Program-made: the position numbers and the translations under genes
Shown here: positions 37,985-51,525 of the stretch, piece by piece
Layout of the letters: each line of letters begins with the position of its first letter
How positions within the stretch are numbered: the stretch's first letter is position 1
DNA from: Glandiceps talaboti
Lineage: Eukaryota > Hemichordata > Enteropneusta > Spengelidae
Direction: 5' to 3'
DNA length: 64,000 nt
Assembly: GCF_964340395.1 (NCBI RefSeq)
Contig: NC_135553.1
Span: 7,767,501 to 7,831,500 of the forward strand
The notes under the pieces: model-generated
Told to the model about the DNA's origin: nothing
The model's input: the letters and a program-made list of their open reading frames with translations, nothing else
The model's database searches: none

Positions 37985-40900
37985 AGCAGTTGCGTTGCAA
38001 ATGACAATCTAAATTTGGAATAGGAATCCGGAATAACTTTATTCACAGTTACATTCTCATATATAGTCTGAATGACGTCATTAATCAAGTGATACTTTGT
38101 CATAAATAGATGATCTCTCACCTAGATTCATTGTTCTAGAAGACATGGCGAACTTCCACCAGAATGTTTTAAGATTGAGATTTAAGATCGTGTCATTTGT
38201 AAATTTTCACGTTTAGGACAAGTGTTGATCACGCTGTTAATCTGAATTCGATAATCAACAAGTTATCTTATTTACAAGTACTAATCTATGTTGTTTAATC
38301 AAAACACTTGATAATTGTTAGCTAATAAAGATAAGTATAATTAATATAGGGTTAGTAGATAAATCGACATATTAGTTGATCACGCTGTTCTCCTGTTTGT
38401 AAGTAGCTCAAAGGTAAATTATACGTTAATTTTGCCGAAATTCCAAATATGATATTTCTGGATCGTAACAAATAATCTAAATGTTATTATGGACACGAAC
38501 ATATTGTGTTGCAAAACATAGCCATATCATTTACAATGTACATGTCTCGGCGTTAAAATAAATTCCAGCAGTGTTACAAAATGTTGCCTCATCAAATACA
38601 ACCATATTTTACCGCGCGTGCTGTAGGAAAACACATGTAAGACAAGTTTACAAATATAATGTATTGGCATAGGCAAAGGAGATTACCGTTTGCATGAAGA
38701 ATAGCTAACGTGTTATAACTTATTTGCCCAGGGCAATCTTATGAAACAGAATGCAAATGTTGTAGACACGGTTATGTAATCACGTCAGTTTAAAATTAAT
38801 TGTCTGTCATTTATGTGACGTGTACGTGTGTGACAGTGATTAATGTTGATAAAATAATGAACCATACAACAAAGACTAGAAGATTGAATGTGACACACAG
38901 TAATGAACACCGCTATGACTTTTTCATAGTCAATTGCACGTAGTACGTACATTGTTTGGTCATGTATTTATCATGTGTCATTCAAACGTCAACGAAGGTA
39001 ATCATTAACAAGTTCGTTCAAAGTAGAAACACGAAAAGGCCCCGGAAACAAAATATTCACCTGCCTGAGAATGTGATATTATCTCACGTGAAATTGACTC
39101 AATTTATCGGTCGTATTTGGAGAGAATAGGGTTAAATTGAACAAATATCAATTATAAAATGACACTGTGTTAGTCACTTTGTTATGATTGCTCAATGGTC
39201 ATTTTCAAGTTCATTGTTCTTGTTCCGTTGCTCCTCAAGTATTCAATAAATTTAATGTGTTGTGTAAAAATAACGCAGATTTACTTTTCTGGCGCCATGG
39301 AGCATGTTAATACGAGATATTAAGACTACAGTGACATTTACCAGACTTGTAATTACAATAAAGGGGGGGGGGGGGTTAATAAAATTGCCAACTGTCATTC
39401 TGATCATAGTAAATACGAATCGTGATATGCACACGAGTGTACATTTCAGTGACACATACTCACAAATATAGAAAAGTTGACATCTGAATAGGTTTGCAAG
39501 GAGACGAAACCATACATTTTCACTTTCGTGGCGATATGTACATGTGCTGAAACCAGGAAAACAATTTTTTATATCACCATTCAATGAGTACGCCATTTGA
39601 AGAAACAAAAGGTACATAGGCATACAACTAAAGTGTCATGATGACATGTACTGGGGAAGACAGACAAGTAAACCATACATAAATAACGTAAATATTTTAC
39701 CATTCATAGGCTTCCTGTATAGGTTTGAAGACAGGCTTGTAAACAGTCATTTATCGTTTTATCATTGTAGTTTCTATTCACAATACATTATTTATCAGTA
39801 TTTATTCAGTATTATCGATGACTGCTTTAAATCACCCAAACTACATGTTTGTGCCAGAACCTTCTCCTTTGTACACGTGGGAATGTTTTGTTTCCAAACA
39901 GGATTCCTTATAATATTATTGGTAATGCCTAGTGAGTTGACACACGGTAAGATCGAATCTGAGATAGTTGAATTGCATACATACATACATACATACATAC
40001 ATACATACATACATACATACATACATACATACATACACATAAATGTATACTTTAGTAATTTGTATGCAACGTAAGCAATCAATAAGTGACATTTAGCTTA
40101 TGGTAAAATCAATACCATAGGTTCACGCATTAACACTTGACGTCACATCAGAGTCATGAATAAATTATATGAAACTTAAGTACATAACATGAATTTTTAA
40201 AATGAACCTTTGACTCATATGTTATATTCATGATGATCCACGATGATATATCTGGTTCATGGACACTAGAGATTTACCTCGGAATGTTTATTTTGAAAAA
40301 AACAACTTTTTTTCCCAGAGAAGCGATACACTGCTGTATTTACATTAGCTCTAGTTGAATGGGGAAAGCGTGCACATCAACAGCTAGGGAGTGAACTTGT
40401 TTAAATGTAAATTTCTTTAATTATACACAATAACAAGGTGGTGTGTATGACGTCTTTGGTCAAACCATCAAAGGTTAATAGGGATCGACCCCAGACGTTG
40501 ACAACGGCCCTTCAAATAATTCATCTCAATCGTCTCAAAAGTGAAACTGGAATGATGTTTTCCGTGGAAGTGAAACTCGATAAACTTTAAACGTACATGT
40601 GTATACACATGTAATCATGGACAGGATTAAGTAAACACGGTGCACATATACACAAATATGTGATAAAATATATGAATAACTTCGCGTCCCTTATATTTCA
40701 CTCATAGAATCTGATTTGCCACTTCCAAGTTAAATGCAATTATTGAGTTGTTCAATAAACAATTTATAACTCCTGGCGAGTTATTGCATTTATACGAGCA
40801 TCCTGTCAGAGATAAACGTAAAATATGTCATAGTTACTTCTTTGTTCACCCTGATCCTTAGGAGAATATCTCGATATTTTCCCATCAAACAGACAGGAGT

Positions 40901-43900
40901 CAGTACTGAGCTACGAGAAATCTTGGTACTCACGTACGTGTACAAGGGTGAACATTTATATTAGAACTCTACAGTGAAATTTCCATAAGGTACATAATCC
41001 TTCATTTATATAAATACAATCGGAGAGGATATATTTTCAGCGCAAATCAAATTGTCACTTTAGACGATGTTGAACATATATCTAGCAGAAACTCATAGAC
41101 AAAACTAGAACTTCTGTACGTGAAGCAATACTTAAGTTTACACCAAAATATCGACTCTCTGTCAATCGCCGAAACCCGTAAACTGAATGCTAAACCAAGT
41201 ATATGCAATTGTTAATTTGATTACAACAACATACACATAAGTATTAATAAGCTCAATTAATAAAAATGCTAACATTTCATATCCCGTACGAGAGGAACTG
41301 CATTGAAACTAGACGACTTGTCCGTATATCGTCTTCATTGTCCAATTGAACAAATTTTATTTGAACATTTGATGTTGTATTAATAAGATATGATGTTTAT
41401 AACTTGCTCTTGTGGCATATCTACTAAGCTTATGTACAATCTTTCTTAATCGTATTAAATAACCCAGTCACTTAGTCTGTTACAGTGAGTGCCACATTGT
41501 GTCATAAGTACATTGTACTATCACCATTATATCGTATGGTCACCATCAACTCAGCAATATCATTCACCTGAGACACTGAATCGCGCTGTTAATATCAATT
41601 CACAGACTCTTCAACATAACCATGGCGAGAATTTTCGCCAAAAGACGAATTTACGCCATACACAATAAATTCGGTTAATGTCCGTCTGTATTAATAAGTG
41701 TCCTGCTTGTAAAACGCTGTTGATAGAGCGAGACACGTTCACAGGAGAAGGCAAAAATCGCCAAATGTATTTAGAAATATCTCCAGTTGATCTAAAGTGT
41801 ATGTCTAGCACATAAACATGACAAGAGCTAATCTCGATTCTATACAACTTGATCTTTACGAAGCCATCCCTTTAATATACCGCCACACTATCAAAGAGCC
41901 TTGCCCCTTTCAATACTTTGTAAATTAAGAAACAAATGCTAGGTATTGAATAGAGTAAACTATAATTGCTGCGCAAGTTAATGGAATGGGATGGCGACAT
42001 CTAATACCCCATTTGCTTTGATTCATAATGAGGTTTTACGTTAAAATGACCATCACATTAAAGGCTGGGGGTGGTAATGCCTGCCCTGAGTTAAATATCC
42101 GGATGGGGTAAAAAAAAAGGGCCATTGACAAAGCGTCGCCGAAATAACAGCTTACACTAAATGACGGTATAGACATTGAAATAATGAATTATAGTTGCTC
42201 ATTTTAACTTGATTTAAATTTCAAATCAGGATCACCACCACTAGTCAGTGAATTTGCACTGCGGGAAATGGTAGAATGCAAATACCGTATGCATTTAATT
42301 ATGCATACTAGTTTGAAGAGTATTTCGGACCCCATTACATCAACTCGTCGCTCCATTGTCTATCCATCCATCAATCTAGTTTTCGTAGTTAACGAGACGC
42401 ACTGAATACTGAATAATACATATAAATTGTTATTGAAGTCTATGAAAGCAATCTATTAGAAAATTTTAGTACCTTTTAGGGACTGTATTATCAATAATAA
42501 CATTGACACCTTTGACAAAGTAAGAGATAACGATTTAATGCACTAGATGTTGTATATGATAATGAGGTGTCTGCATCAAAACTGACAATAATGGATTCTA
42601 GACACTGTACCTTTGACATGTGAAGTTGTTATTGGAGCCCATTTTATTCCAGTCCACACTGTTCCAATCTAACTTATTCTGGCACATAACATGTTATGTG
42701 CCTTTTTAGTCTGTTACAGTCCGTTCTATATTCTCTTTTGATCTGGATCTATCTTGACCTCAATAGTTATATTTCACGTGTTTTTACATACGTTGATAAT
42801 CCACACATGATAATCAGTAATGCGAGCACTGGTTCTTGATTTTCCCAGAATTTGACCAACTCTAGTAAACTGTTTAACAAAGACAGGAAAATCCCGTGTC
42901 ATTCTTCGGGAAAGTTGATTCACTGTCCCAGTGTCCCAATATCCGGAGTCATATAGAGAGGTGATCAAATACAGGACTGGCTCAGTATTCATAGTAAAAA
43001 TCAGAAAATTCTTAACTCTGAGATCCGTGTTTGTCTGTGTTTTATTTTGCTTCAGATATTTTAGGACGCAATTTCTCACACTGACTTGAAACATATATGT
43101 GTTCAGTTTGCTTTTATTAGTCTGAATGGAACAAATGAAAATGAATATGATACCCGTATGCAGTCATCTCCTACAATGATAGGTGCTGATAAACTTAATA
43201 ATGAAATAAGAAAGGTAATGTATACCCAAAGCGGATGATGCTGAGAGTTTTCTCATCATCACTCATGTTTCAACAAAGCAGTTATGTCGCTCCGACACAA
43301 TTACAAACATGCCCATATCTGGCGTCAGTTATATATATAATAATAAAACACCATGGCAACGGGTCATAATGTACACCATCTAAGTAATATCGAAATGAAA
43401 ATCGGACAACCTAACCCGGGAAAGTAATGTCCTAATTACAGTGTAGCTCCTGAAAGTTTGACCTTGAATAATACAAAAATTTTGATCTTGAATATTTAGT
43501 CTGCTAAGTGCCGCAGAATATAAACCAGTACTATACAATATTAATAGATTCTAAATCCATTAACGTTTCCAGATATTTCCTTTACAAAAAACAGATCGGC
43601 ATATTGTCGTGAGAGTAGTAGTATACATATATACAAGAGATATATACAAGGTGAATGTGTACTTTTTTACAATTTGATAAGATTAATTTTGGTACAGGAT
43701 ACTGGTAAATGTAGTCATGGTTGATGGGAGACTCCGAATATAAATAAGAAAATACTTTCTATGAATTCATTAAAAGGGATAAATGGGTGCATTTATACAT
43801 ATCCACACTATTGCTAGCTTCCTAGTCATCAATCATTATGCATAGTCTAATATCGTCACTATGCCTGAGATGACACAAAAATATACGATCGCTGTATGAA

Positions 43901-44655
43901 GATGTACGACACCTCTTTGTCTCTGGCACGGTGCCTGTGGATACGAGTACGGGTATGGGCGTCATGGAGCTCTGTGTCACTCAGATATTCTGCCTAGCTC
44001 AGGACGGAAATTGACGAATGAAAAAAATATAACAGTTGAGAATATCGGCCTCTCCGTTACAGGAAAGGTCACATACTGTCCATTTCAGTAGCCCTGTGAA
44101 ACCATATGGGACTTTCAGTGTTGAAATAAAAACTTTCAATTTTGAAAGCAAAAAAAATTGATTTTTTCCCCAAGTAGTGAAAGTACCAGACAGTGTTTTA
44201 TTTTTTAATTATACCAAGTAAATCATGTCACACAGTGAAGTTTGATATGATGGTCCATATTATACAAAGGCATCCCTATTACGATTTCCATAACAACGTA
44301 GTATTAATAGTAGTATATTCAGCCAAGTTGGAACAATTAGAACGAAAGCAAGTGTCTATTTGAATCCGGTGGTGGTATTCTTTAATTCTATTTTAGCAAT
44401 ACTGTGGATGTATCAAAAAATGCAACAGGAAGTTTGTTTGAATATGTTGGAGAATGTTTACATCCCTACTGTATAACTGGAAGTGATTTTCATGTATGTG
44501 ATGATATACGATCCTACATTTCTACACCGTATTAATTCCCTCGTGTAATTTCAGAACTGTCTTATCGAATATTGATAAACATGACTGATAGGAATGTAGC
44601 GAGGTATTGGACACTGCATATACTAGCTTTAACCATTTAACAAACACACAGAGAC
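37984..44655. other. Intronic stretch with one (CATA)n tract
   Basis: Contains a G homopolymer near 39362-39375 and (CATA)n at about 39977-40037. No gene recognised; the 106-codon minus frame at 42774-43094 has no recognisable domain and I treat it as chance. Confidence 0.55.
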
Positions 44656-44657
44656 CC

Positions 44658-44822
44658 AAACATACATACATACATACATACATACATACATACATACATA
44701 CATACATACAAACATACATACATACATACATACATTGTACATACATGCACGCACGCATACACACACACACATACATACATACATACATACATACATACAT
44801 ACATACATACATACATACATAC
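44658..44822. repeat. (CATA)n microsatellite with central interruption
   Basis: Two (CATA)n blocks separated by a TTGTACATACATGCACGC-type segment near 44733-44755. Confidence 0.97.
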
Positions 44823-44982
44823 AGAGAGACAGAGAATAATAATGCTGATTAGCATTCCCATATATGCAATATATATCTGTGGTAATGTCATGATCAATCG
44901 ATGTTCTTACATATTTTTATCCTGCCAGCACATGTTCATTGCGTGTGTATGTGTGTGAGTGGGGAGGCAATATATCCACCCC

Positions 44983-45015
<33 letters not shown>
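44983..45015. repeat. (GATT)n tract
   Basis: About eight GATT units. Such tracts often end CR1/L2-type retrotransposon copies, but I see no retrotransposon sequence directly upstream here. Confidence 0.85.
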
Positions 45016-45509
45016 CAACTCATACACCCATTCAAATATCACCATCTGATTGATTGGCCGGTTGCTCATCGATTGGTTTATGAACTACATTGCATTGATT
45101 GATGACTATTTGATTAGTGCTTGAATTAATCAACTCTATCTATACTGTATACACCAATACATTAACAATATTAAGACGGGTCTGTTAGCCTGTGTTTTCA
45201 CGATTTCCTAATTTAGATGCGGGAAAGTGTAGAGTTTTACTAGAAATGGGTCAGGTTTTGCAAATTTCGACAATTATTTACTAAAAAGGTTGTGCAAACC
45301 CTTTAAAAAGAAATCGTAAAAGGGTCGAAACTGTTGTCTGTTGTCATCTTGAGAGTTTTCATATAAGCTATCTGTATTCCAATCCATAACCATTAAAACG
45401 ACTGGAGGCTTCCGTCAAGTCGAGTTTATTGTTTGTTACATTGATTGCCTGACAATTTCTAGTTGGTTGCATGGTTGTGGACATGCAAAATGAGTTCGAG
45501 TAGATATCA

Positions 45510-45675
45510 AGTCATGTCATGTCCCGTCATGTCATATTATATCATGTCATACATGTACATCATGTCACATCACATCACAACACAACAAATGGCATCATGT
45601 CACACGTCACATCACATCACATCACATCACAACACACAACAACTGACATCATGTCACACGTCACATTTCATTACA
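45510..45675. repeat. (CATGT)n and (CACAT)n pentanucleotide array
   Basis: CATGT units at about 45511-45565, then two CACAT blocks; a longer unit containing ATCATGTCACACGTCACAT is present twice (about 45593 and 45649). Confidence 0.92.
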
Positions 45676-45949
45676 TCGTGTTGTTCCCTTAAGGCTTAAC
45701 ATGCCCTTCAGTTTTCTGGGTTCGTTCTTCTTAGAAACATCTTTGACCTCGCAACCTTACATTGATTGGCAAATATGAACAATGATGTGAATATTTTGTT
45801 CACGTTATTAAGCGAGTTATAAGATACATCATACTATACAGTCATGTAAATAGTTCCTAGACAGTTTCTAGTTATGTTTTGAGGTGTACATATACCATCC
45901 TTTTCATGTTAGTGTTCTTTGGATTTGCTTGCTACAACCTGTTAGAAAC

Positions 45950-46165
45950 CAAAAAGAAACTGAATATCCTTCACTTTTAATTAAGATAGTAAGATTGAAA
46001 TTTCTTGCTGCATTTTGTCTAAATGACATAAACCTACAACTAGACGAAGACACGCGTATGCCAATGTTTTGCTATCTGCATGCCGTCTGCATGGCACGTT
46101 AGTTCATTTCATTTAGACAATATATATATTTAATGTAGCATATACAGTTTCTTATTGGTTTCTGC
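45950..46165 (+). repeat. Diverged interspersed repeat, copy B
   Basis: Partner of 28905-29125 (see that entry for shared landmarks). A G homopolymer lies about 165 bp downstream (46330-46342). Confidence 0.5.
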
Positions 46166-47446
46166 GTGGGTGTATCAAACAGAGCCAATGAACACTAAAC
46201 ATGAAGCGAGCTGTACATTGATCGAGTGTGCAGGAGCTGGATATTTTGTGTGTAGTATCTTACTATATAATGTGCCAACTTGTAATATGTATAAACTACG
46301 AGCCTCCTTTATTTGGTCAGTCGATGGAAGGGGGGGGGGGGGGTAGGGGTAGACGAACGAATTGCACACCCGTCGTTTATCATAAGTGTGGTAATTAATG
46401 CTAACCCCAAAAGTATAAATTGAATTTGCTCCTGCGGTGAATATTACGCTAATCTTTAACAAAGTGTGACAGATTCGTCAACCAACAGCCCCACGTTGGG
46501 TAACACCTTTGTAACGCTGCAAGCGTGTGATGATATCATAGACTTAGGTTATAACTGAAGCTACTAAGTAGACACTCTAGTTGTAGCTTCTGTTTTGTCT
46601 TATCTAGAGTTCACCGTGTCAGTCATTTCCCGGCGCTCTGTTGCAGTAATGGCGTTTCGTTGTACATTCATAATTGTTTTGCAATGGATGCAGGATACGA
46701 TAGCCTACCCTACAGCGTATCATTATAATATCTACCCATCATATATCCTACCGTCCACCATAATATCAGTTATCAAAGGTGAATCGAAAAAGCAGTGCAT
46801 AGCTCAGAGAGACCTATCCTTTCCCCCGTTCACTTAATTTAGACTGGCTAATTAAATGATCACAAAGCATTCTTCAGAAAACAATACCATATTATTCTCC
46901 TTTTGGTTATGGTCCAATTGACTGTGTTATGACCTAGGGGGGTTTGAAGTAAAGTAGCACACTATTGTTATGGGTGGCATTGTTAGGTTTGTTTTAGTCA
47001 TTATCGCCTTAGATACAGGTGTTTGTACGGTACAGACCAACATAGGGTCTATTTTAACTTCTGTGGTATGTTTACAAGTTCGCTGGTTAGATTCGGAAGA
47101 ATATTATAGAAAAAAAACATTTAGTTGGTAAACGTTCAATTTTGTTTCTTTTAGGTTTAAGTTTGTGAAATCTAAATAAAAACAATCAATATGTGCATGC
47201 ATAAATTAAGTAGAAGTCTGTGGTGCACAAGAAATTAATTGCAATTGCGAATAAACAACCACATCGACCTGAAAACTCGTGTATATGTTGGAGCAAATGC
47301 AGTCACTGTGTTAAATCACGTGTTAAATCTGTTTGTTAGAGACTAAATATAATATGACGATACGATAAAATTGCATTGCTTATGTTGTTACAATGTGTAT
47401 GGTGTTAAAATAGTTGGAATTTGAGACATCGTTTGAAAAAGAACCG

Positions 47447-47673
47447 GATTTAGAGTATAGCTTGAATACACGTTCTAGTCATAAACTTAAACTGACAACG
47501 TGCCATGCCAGGGAGAATCAGAAAGAATCAGACTTAAATCATACAGCGATCACTCAATCACCTATACTTCTGCAACCGTCTGGAATCAACTGCCGGTCGA
47601 TATTAAAAGCATCAAATGTCACAATCTGTCATTAAGACTTAATACATACTTTTTCCGGATTGCATATATATGA
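47447..47673 (+). mobile_element. Non-LTR retrotransposon ORF2 remnant (reverse transcriptase C-terminal end)
   Basis: In one frame the DNA reads NTRSSHKLKLTTC. After a frameshift it reads RIRLKSYSDHSITYTSATVW followed by NQLPVDIKSIKCHNLSLRLN and TYFF, with a stop at 47671. The order NTRS..KL, then S....A...WN.LP.DIK, then L..YFF is the familiar C-terminal end of LINE-type (CR1/L2/Rex-like) reverse transcriptase proteins. The copy is short, frameshifted and certainly inactive. Confidence 0.72.
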
Positions 47674-49385
47674 TCTGCTATTTGTAAAGTACCAGACTGA
47701 GAGAGAATTGCTAATGGATACAAGGAGATCTATGAATCGTTTTTTACAATTCATTTTCCAGTCATGTACATTTTTTATTTAAGCTTACATCACAACCCCT
47801 ACTCAACAGTAACCAAGTAGATGATTAAATCAAGAATGATAACTTTACTTTATGATTATTCCAATATAAATGAGTTTACTCTTAAGAATCTACATACGGC
47901 ATATTTCATTGATTAATCTCTTCTGATGTGTGCATTCCATTGCTTGACGTCCAAGAACTTTGAGCCACGATTTGAACTTACTACACAGGGCCGAATAATC
48001 GTGCTTTATTGTCAACATCACCACTGTTTTGTACATTATATAGAGTAAAGCTGGCAGGTAAAGTACTTTAGTAATTCTCTTACATCTTATCTTACTATAC
48101 GTATCACACTCTCTGATTTCTTATCATGCTGGTCTACTTTAAAGATGTAGTGCCACTGGGTGGATAATCGTCACTAAATAAATCATTTGTCCGTCGTATC
48201 TTTAATCCACTCAGCCACCGTTCTGCCCTTATAGAGTGCATTTTTAAACAGGTAAACTTGCAGTCACTATACTCTTCAGAAAGCCAGACATCATATAAAA
48301 AACCGTGAATCAATCAGCCAAGAAACGTAACTACCCTTAAATAACCCTGAAATAGCAGGTAATACAACAGGAGTGTACAACGTGGGCGTAAAGCGTGTTC
48401 TGATGCTATCTAAGTGTGGATTTTGCCCTTCGGTAGACAATTGTCGATCTTATCGGGTGTTTCCGAGACGACACGAATAAACAGCTTCAATCAAGTATAC
48501 AATGGAATATCTAGAATATTAGCTAGCCTATATCATGATTTATAAACCAATAACGAATAGCCTCGGACAGTAACCCTTTCTGTTTACATAATATCAAATA
48601 CGGCTGTGTTTCCGTAAACACTTGGAACTAATTTATTTATGTACGCTTTGCCCTCATGATTGGAAAGCCTACAAAATGGTTTGTCTCCATTATTAAAAAC
48701 AACCACGTCTCAGTAGAAAATAGAAAATAACTACTTAAAGAAGACCTTATATGAAAAAAGAACTTCAAACACACCGACGTCATTTAAAATGTTCATGTTA
48801 GAGTAAATTTCTCTAAATCAAACAGACGACTTCGTTAAACCGACTTCAGAGATTTACGTTGCAATAACAATCTATTTACTTTAGAACGTGTTTTCCTTGT
48901 CAACGTATATCTAGACCCCTGAACAAACTCAGTCTGGGATTCGTTGTTGATGTTGTCAACTTTCATCACTTAACATTAAAAGTAAACAAGAAACTTTGCT
49001 ATATTCACAAAAATGAATACCTGGCCAACACCATATTATTTCAAACAAAGGCGACATCTCCCGTGGCTATCGTGTATGGGATTCTAACTCTACCCTAAAC
49101 CCCAGCTTAACTCCCTAGCAGTTTGTATGTTACAGACTATGTCACTTCCTACCAGTATGTATCTTACAGATCAAATGACACTTTTCTATGCAAATATTCT
49201 GACTGTAAAGTAGTGACGATCAATATTGGAGATACATTTTCCCGGACAGCATTATTAAAAATGTCTGAATAGCGTTGTGGATATTGTGTTACTTTGAATT
49301 GAACAAAGAGTCCGACGTGTTTAATATTTAGCTTGCAAGAATGAAACATTCAGGTTGTACAGTAAACAGAACTTCTTATTTCATT
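47674..49385. other. Intronic stretch, possibly including the retrotransposon 3' end
   Basis: The first part may be 3' untranslated sequence of the remnant at 47447-47673, but I see no tail repeat to mark its end. Nothing else recognised. Confidence 0.45.
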
Positions 49386-50200
49386 TTTAATGCGCATCTT
49401 CTTGTCCTAAAAGAAATGCATTTACTGACTTCACAATGACGGTTTAGGTTTATTGGGATATTGAAAGATATGTCTGTAATACGTATTTGTTCATTAAATG
49501 TACAGTTTCTCGTTCTGAAGAAAAGTATTCATAATTCATACTAACGGGTTTTTTCCAGATGTTGTTTCTTTAATACTTGTGTTTTCATTTAGATTTTTCT
49601 GGCATTTTTAAAAATATTTTTTTCCCATACCTATTTTATTTTCGAGTTCTGAAGAAATGTATTTTCTGAATTCAGAACAACATTTGGGTTAAGTGGCATC
49701 TCATTCTACAATTTCTTGTTCTGTAGAAATGTATTCAGTGAATTTATGATAATCGTCCCAGATCGCGAGTTTGTTGTTGTCGATATACACTTTTCCTTGA
49801 TCAGGGAAGACTTATTTCGACGCTGGTTAATTAGACAATTCTTGTGTATAACTAGTGTTAGAGATCTTTTTACAGATTTATTGGACTAACCATGTAAAAT
49901 ATTTGTGACGGTGATTTTCGATGCGAGCGAATCTCAAACGAAAAACCGGGTCCCACGTGAAATAATGCGATATGTGGTATGGTTTTTGAGACATTGTGTT
50001 GATGTGTCTTATTTGTGCACATATAATGTACAATTTCTTGTTCTAAAGAAATACATTACACAATTTCATAAAATGGTATGGTTTTCGTGGCATGTTTCAG
50101 ATTCTGTTTCTTCAAAAATATATTACTTATTTGTTCATAAATGTATAATTATGTACAATTTATTGTTTTAAGAAATGTATTCACAGAATCCATGGGTTTT
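49386..50200 (+). repeat. Degenerate tandem repeat around TTCTTGTTCTGAAGAAATGTATT
   Basis: A core like TTGTTCTGAAGAAATGTATT recurs near 49392, 49509, 49644, 49719, 50038 and 50162, each time followed by a TGAATTCA-like segment and often preceded by TGTACAATTTC. Spacings are roughly 75-135 bases with one large gap, so units have been lost or have decayed. The core contains the partial palindrome TTCTGAAGAA. Confidence 0.68.
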
Positions 50201-50482
50201 TCGGTATGTATAGATCTCTCCTTTTTGTAATACGTATGTTTGTTTGAGCATTATGTTCATTAAACTAAGGGGTACATCTATATATGATCGTTTTTAGATA
50301 TGATACTCAGCCATGTATACCGTTTCAGTTAATTAAGTTATCTATAACTGCCAACGACTGGGGCTCAACATGATCATTCTTCAAGCATTCATCCATGATA
50401 GCCGGGCCCCATGAGTTCTGAATAATGAAACAAATCCAGTTTGTTATGTAAATTAGACATCTTCATTTCCTCTAGTAGTGAT

Positions 50483-50556
50483 GCATTGCATTACATTACA
50501 TTGCATTACATTACATTACATTACATTACATTACATTACATTACTTTACTTTACTG
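50483..50556. repeat. (CATTA)n pentanucleotide array
   Basis: Thirteen or so CATTA/GCATTA units grading into CTTTA. Confidence 0.95.
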
Positions 50557-51298
50557 ACATAGTACTGTAGATATATGGTTGCATTACATCGTCGTATATC
50601 CAATTTAGTCTCAACATTATCAGACATTAGTCTTCCCACTCTTTTATATTAAAAAAATCTTCGAAACATATTACTTATTAAAATCGTTGCCATTTGTGGG
50701 GTTGAGCTTTCTTTCAATTACCTAAAATCATAAAAGTGGATGGTAGAAGTGGAAAATAAAGATTAACCAAATATAAGAAGCACGGATTTTATCATGTTGT
50801 TGTCCATTACATGTAAACTACAGACGTCATCAGGTTTTTTTTTGAAATGACACATTTATACAGCATGATATAGATTCCCATCCCATTAGCTTATGAATTA
50901 TATGACTATCATATCTGTTAATATAAAAATGATCGATCGCAAATGTCGTTTACAGATCTTCGCCATTGTCAGATATTCATTGGTAATGATCTCCTTTATA
51001 TTTTACCGATTTATCATTACTTTATATTTCCGATATTTCACCACCAAATTGGTGTAATGTATACAAATGATTACTACTGATTAGTTAATAACATATATAT
51101 ATATGCCCCAAACCGACGGAAACCCAATCCTTATATTAATTAAATCCACCCAAATGTGACATTTCGTATTTTTTCTGTAATCGTGTATGGTAATCAGTAT
51201 GGTAATCAGTCAGAACACCTGGTCAGCTTACTATTAAGTTTCAGTGATGGACTAGTTAATGTCATGGAAAATCTCAGCAAATATAAACCAGGATTCTA
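50557..51298. other. Intronic stretch with nothing recognised
   Basis: No repeat or gene recognised. Confidence 0.55.
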
Positions 51299-51334
51299 AT
51301 GGTTCTTTGTAAAAATGTTAATTATAATGCACAA

Positions 51335-51525
51335 TGTGTGTGTGTGGTGTGTGTGTGTGTGTGTACGCATGTATGTACGTACGTATGTATGTATGTATGT
51401 ATGTATGTATGTATGTATGTATGTATGTATGTGTGTATGTATGTATGTATGTATGTATGTATGTATGTATGTGCGTGTATGTATGTATGTATGTATGTAT
51501 GTATGTATGTATGTATGTATGTATG
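51335..51525. repeat. (GT)n and (GTAT)n microsatellite
   Basis: GT units to about 51365, then GTAT units to 51525 with GTGT interruptions near 51430 and 51470. Tyr-Val-Cys-Met frames are artefacts. Confidence 0.97.

Noticed and set aside
42774-43094. A 106-codon minus-strand frame as a possible nested gene
   Set aside because: No recognisable motif, signal peptide or exon structure; a chance frame of this length is expected in 64 kb.
44983-45015. (GATT)n tract as a retrotransposon tail
   Set aside because: No reverse-transcriptase-like frame or shared 3' sequence lies upstream, unlike at 55.2 kb.
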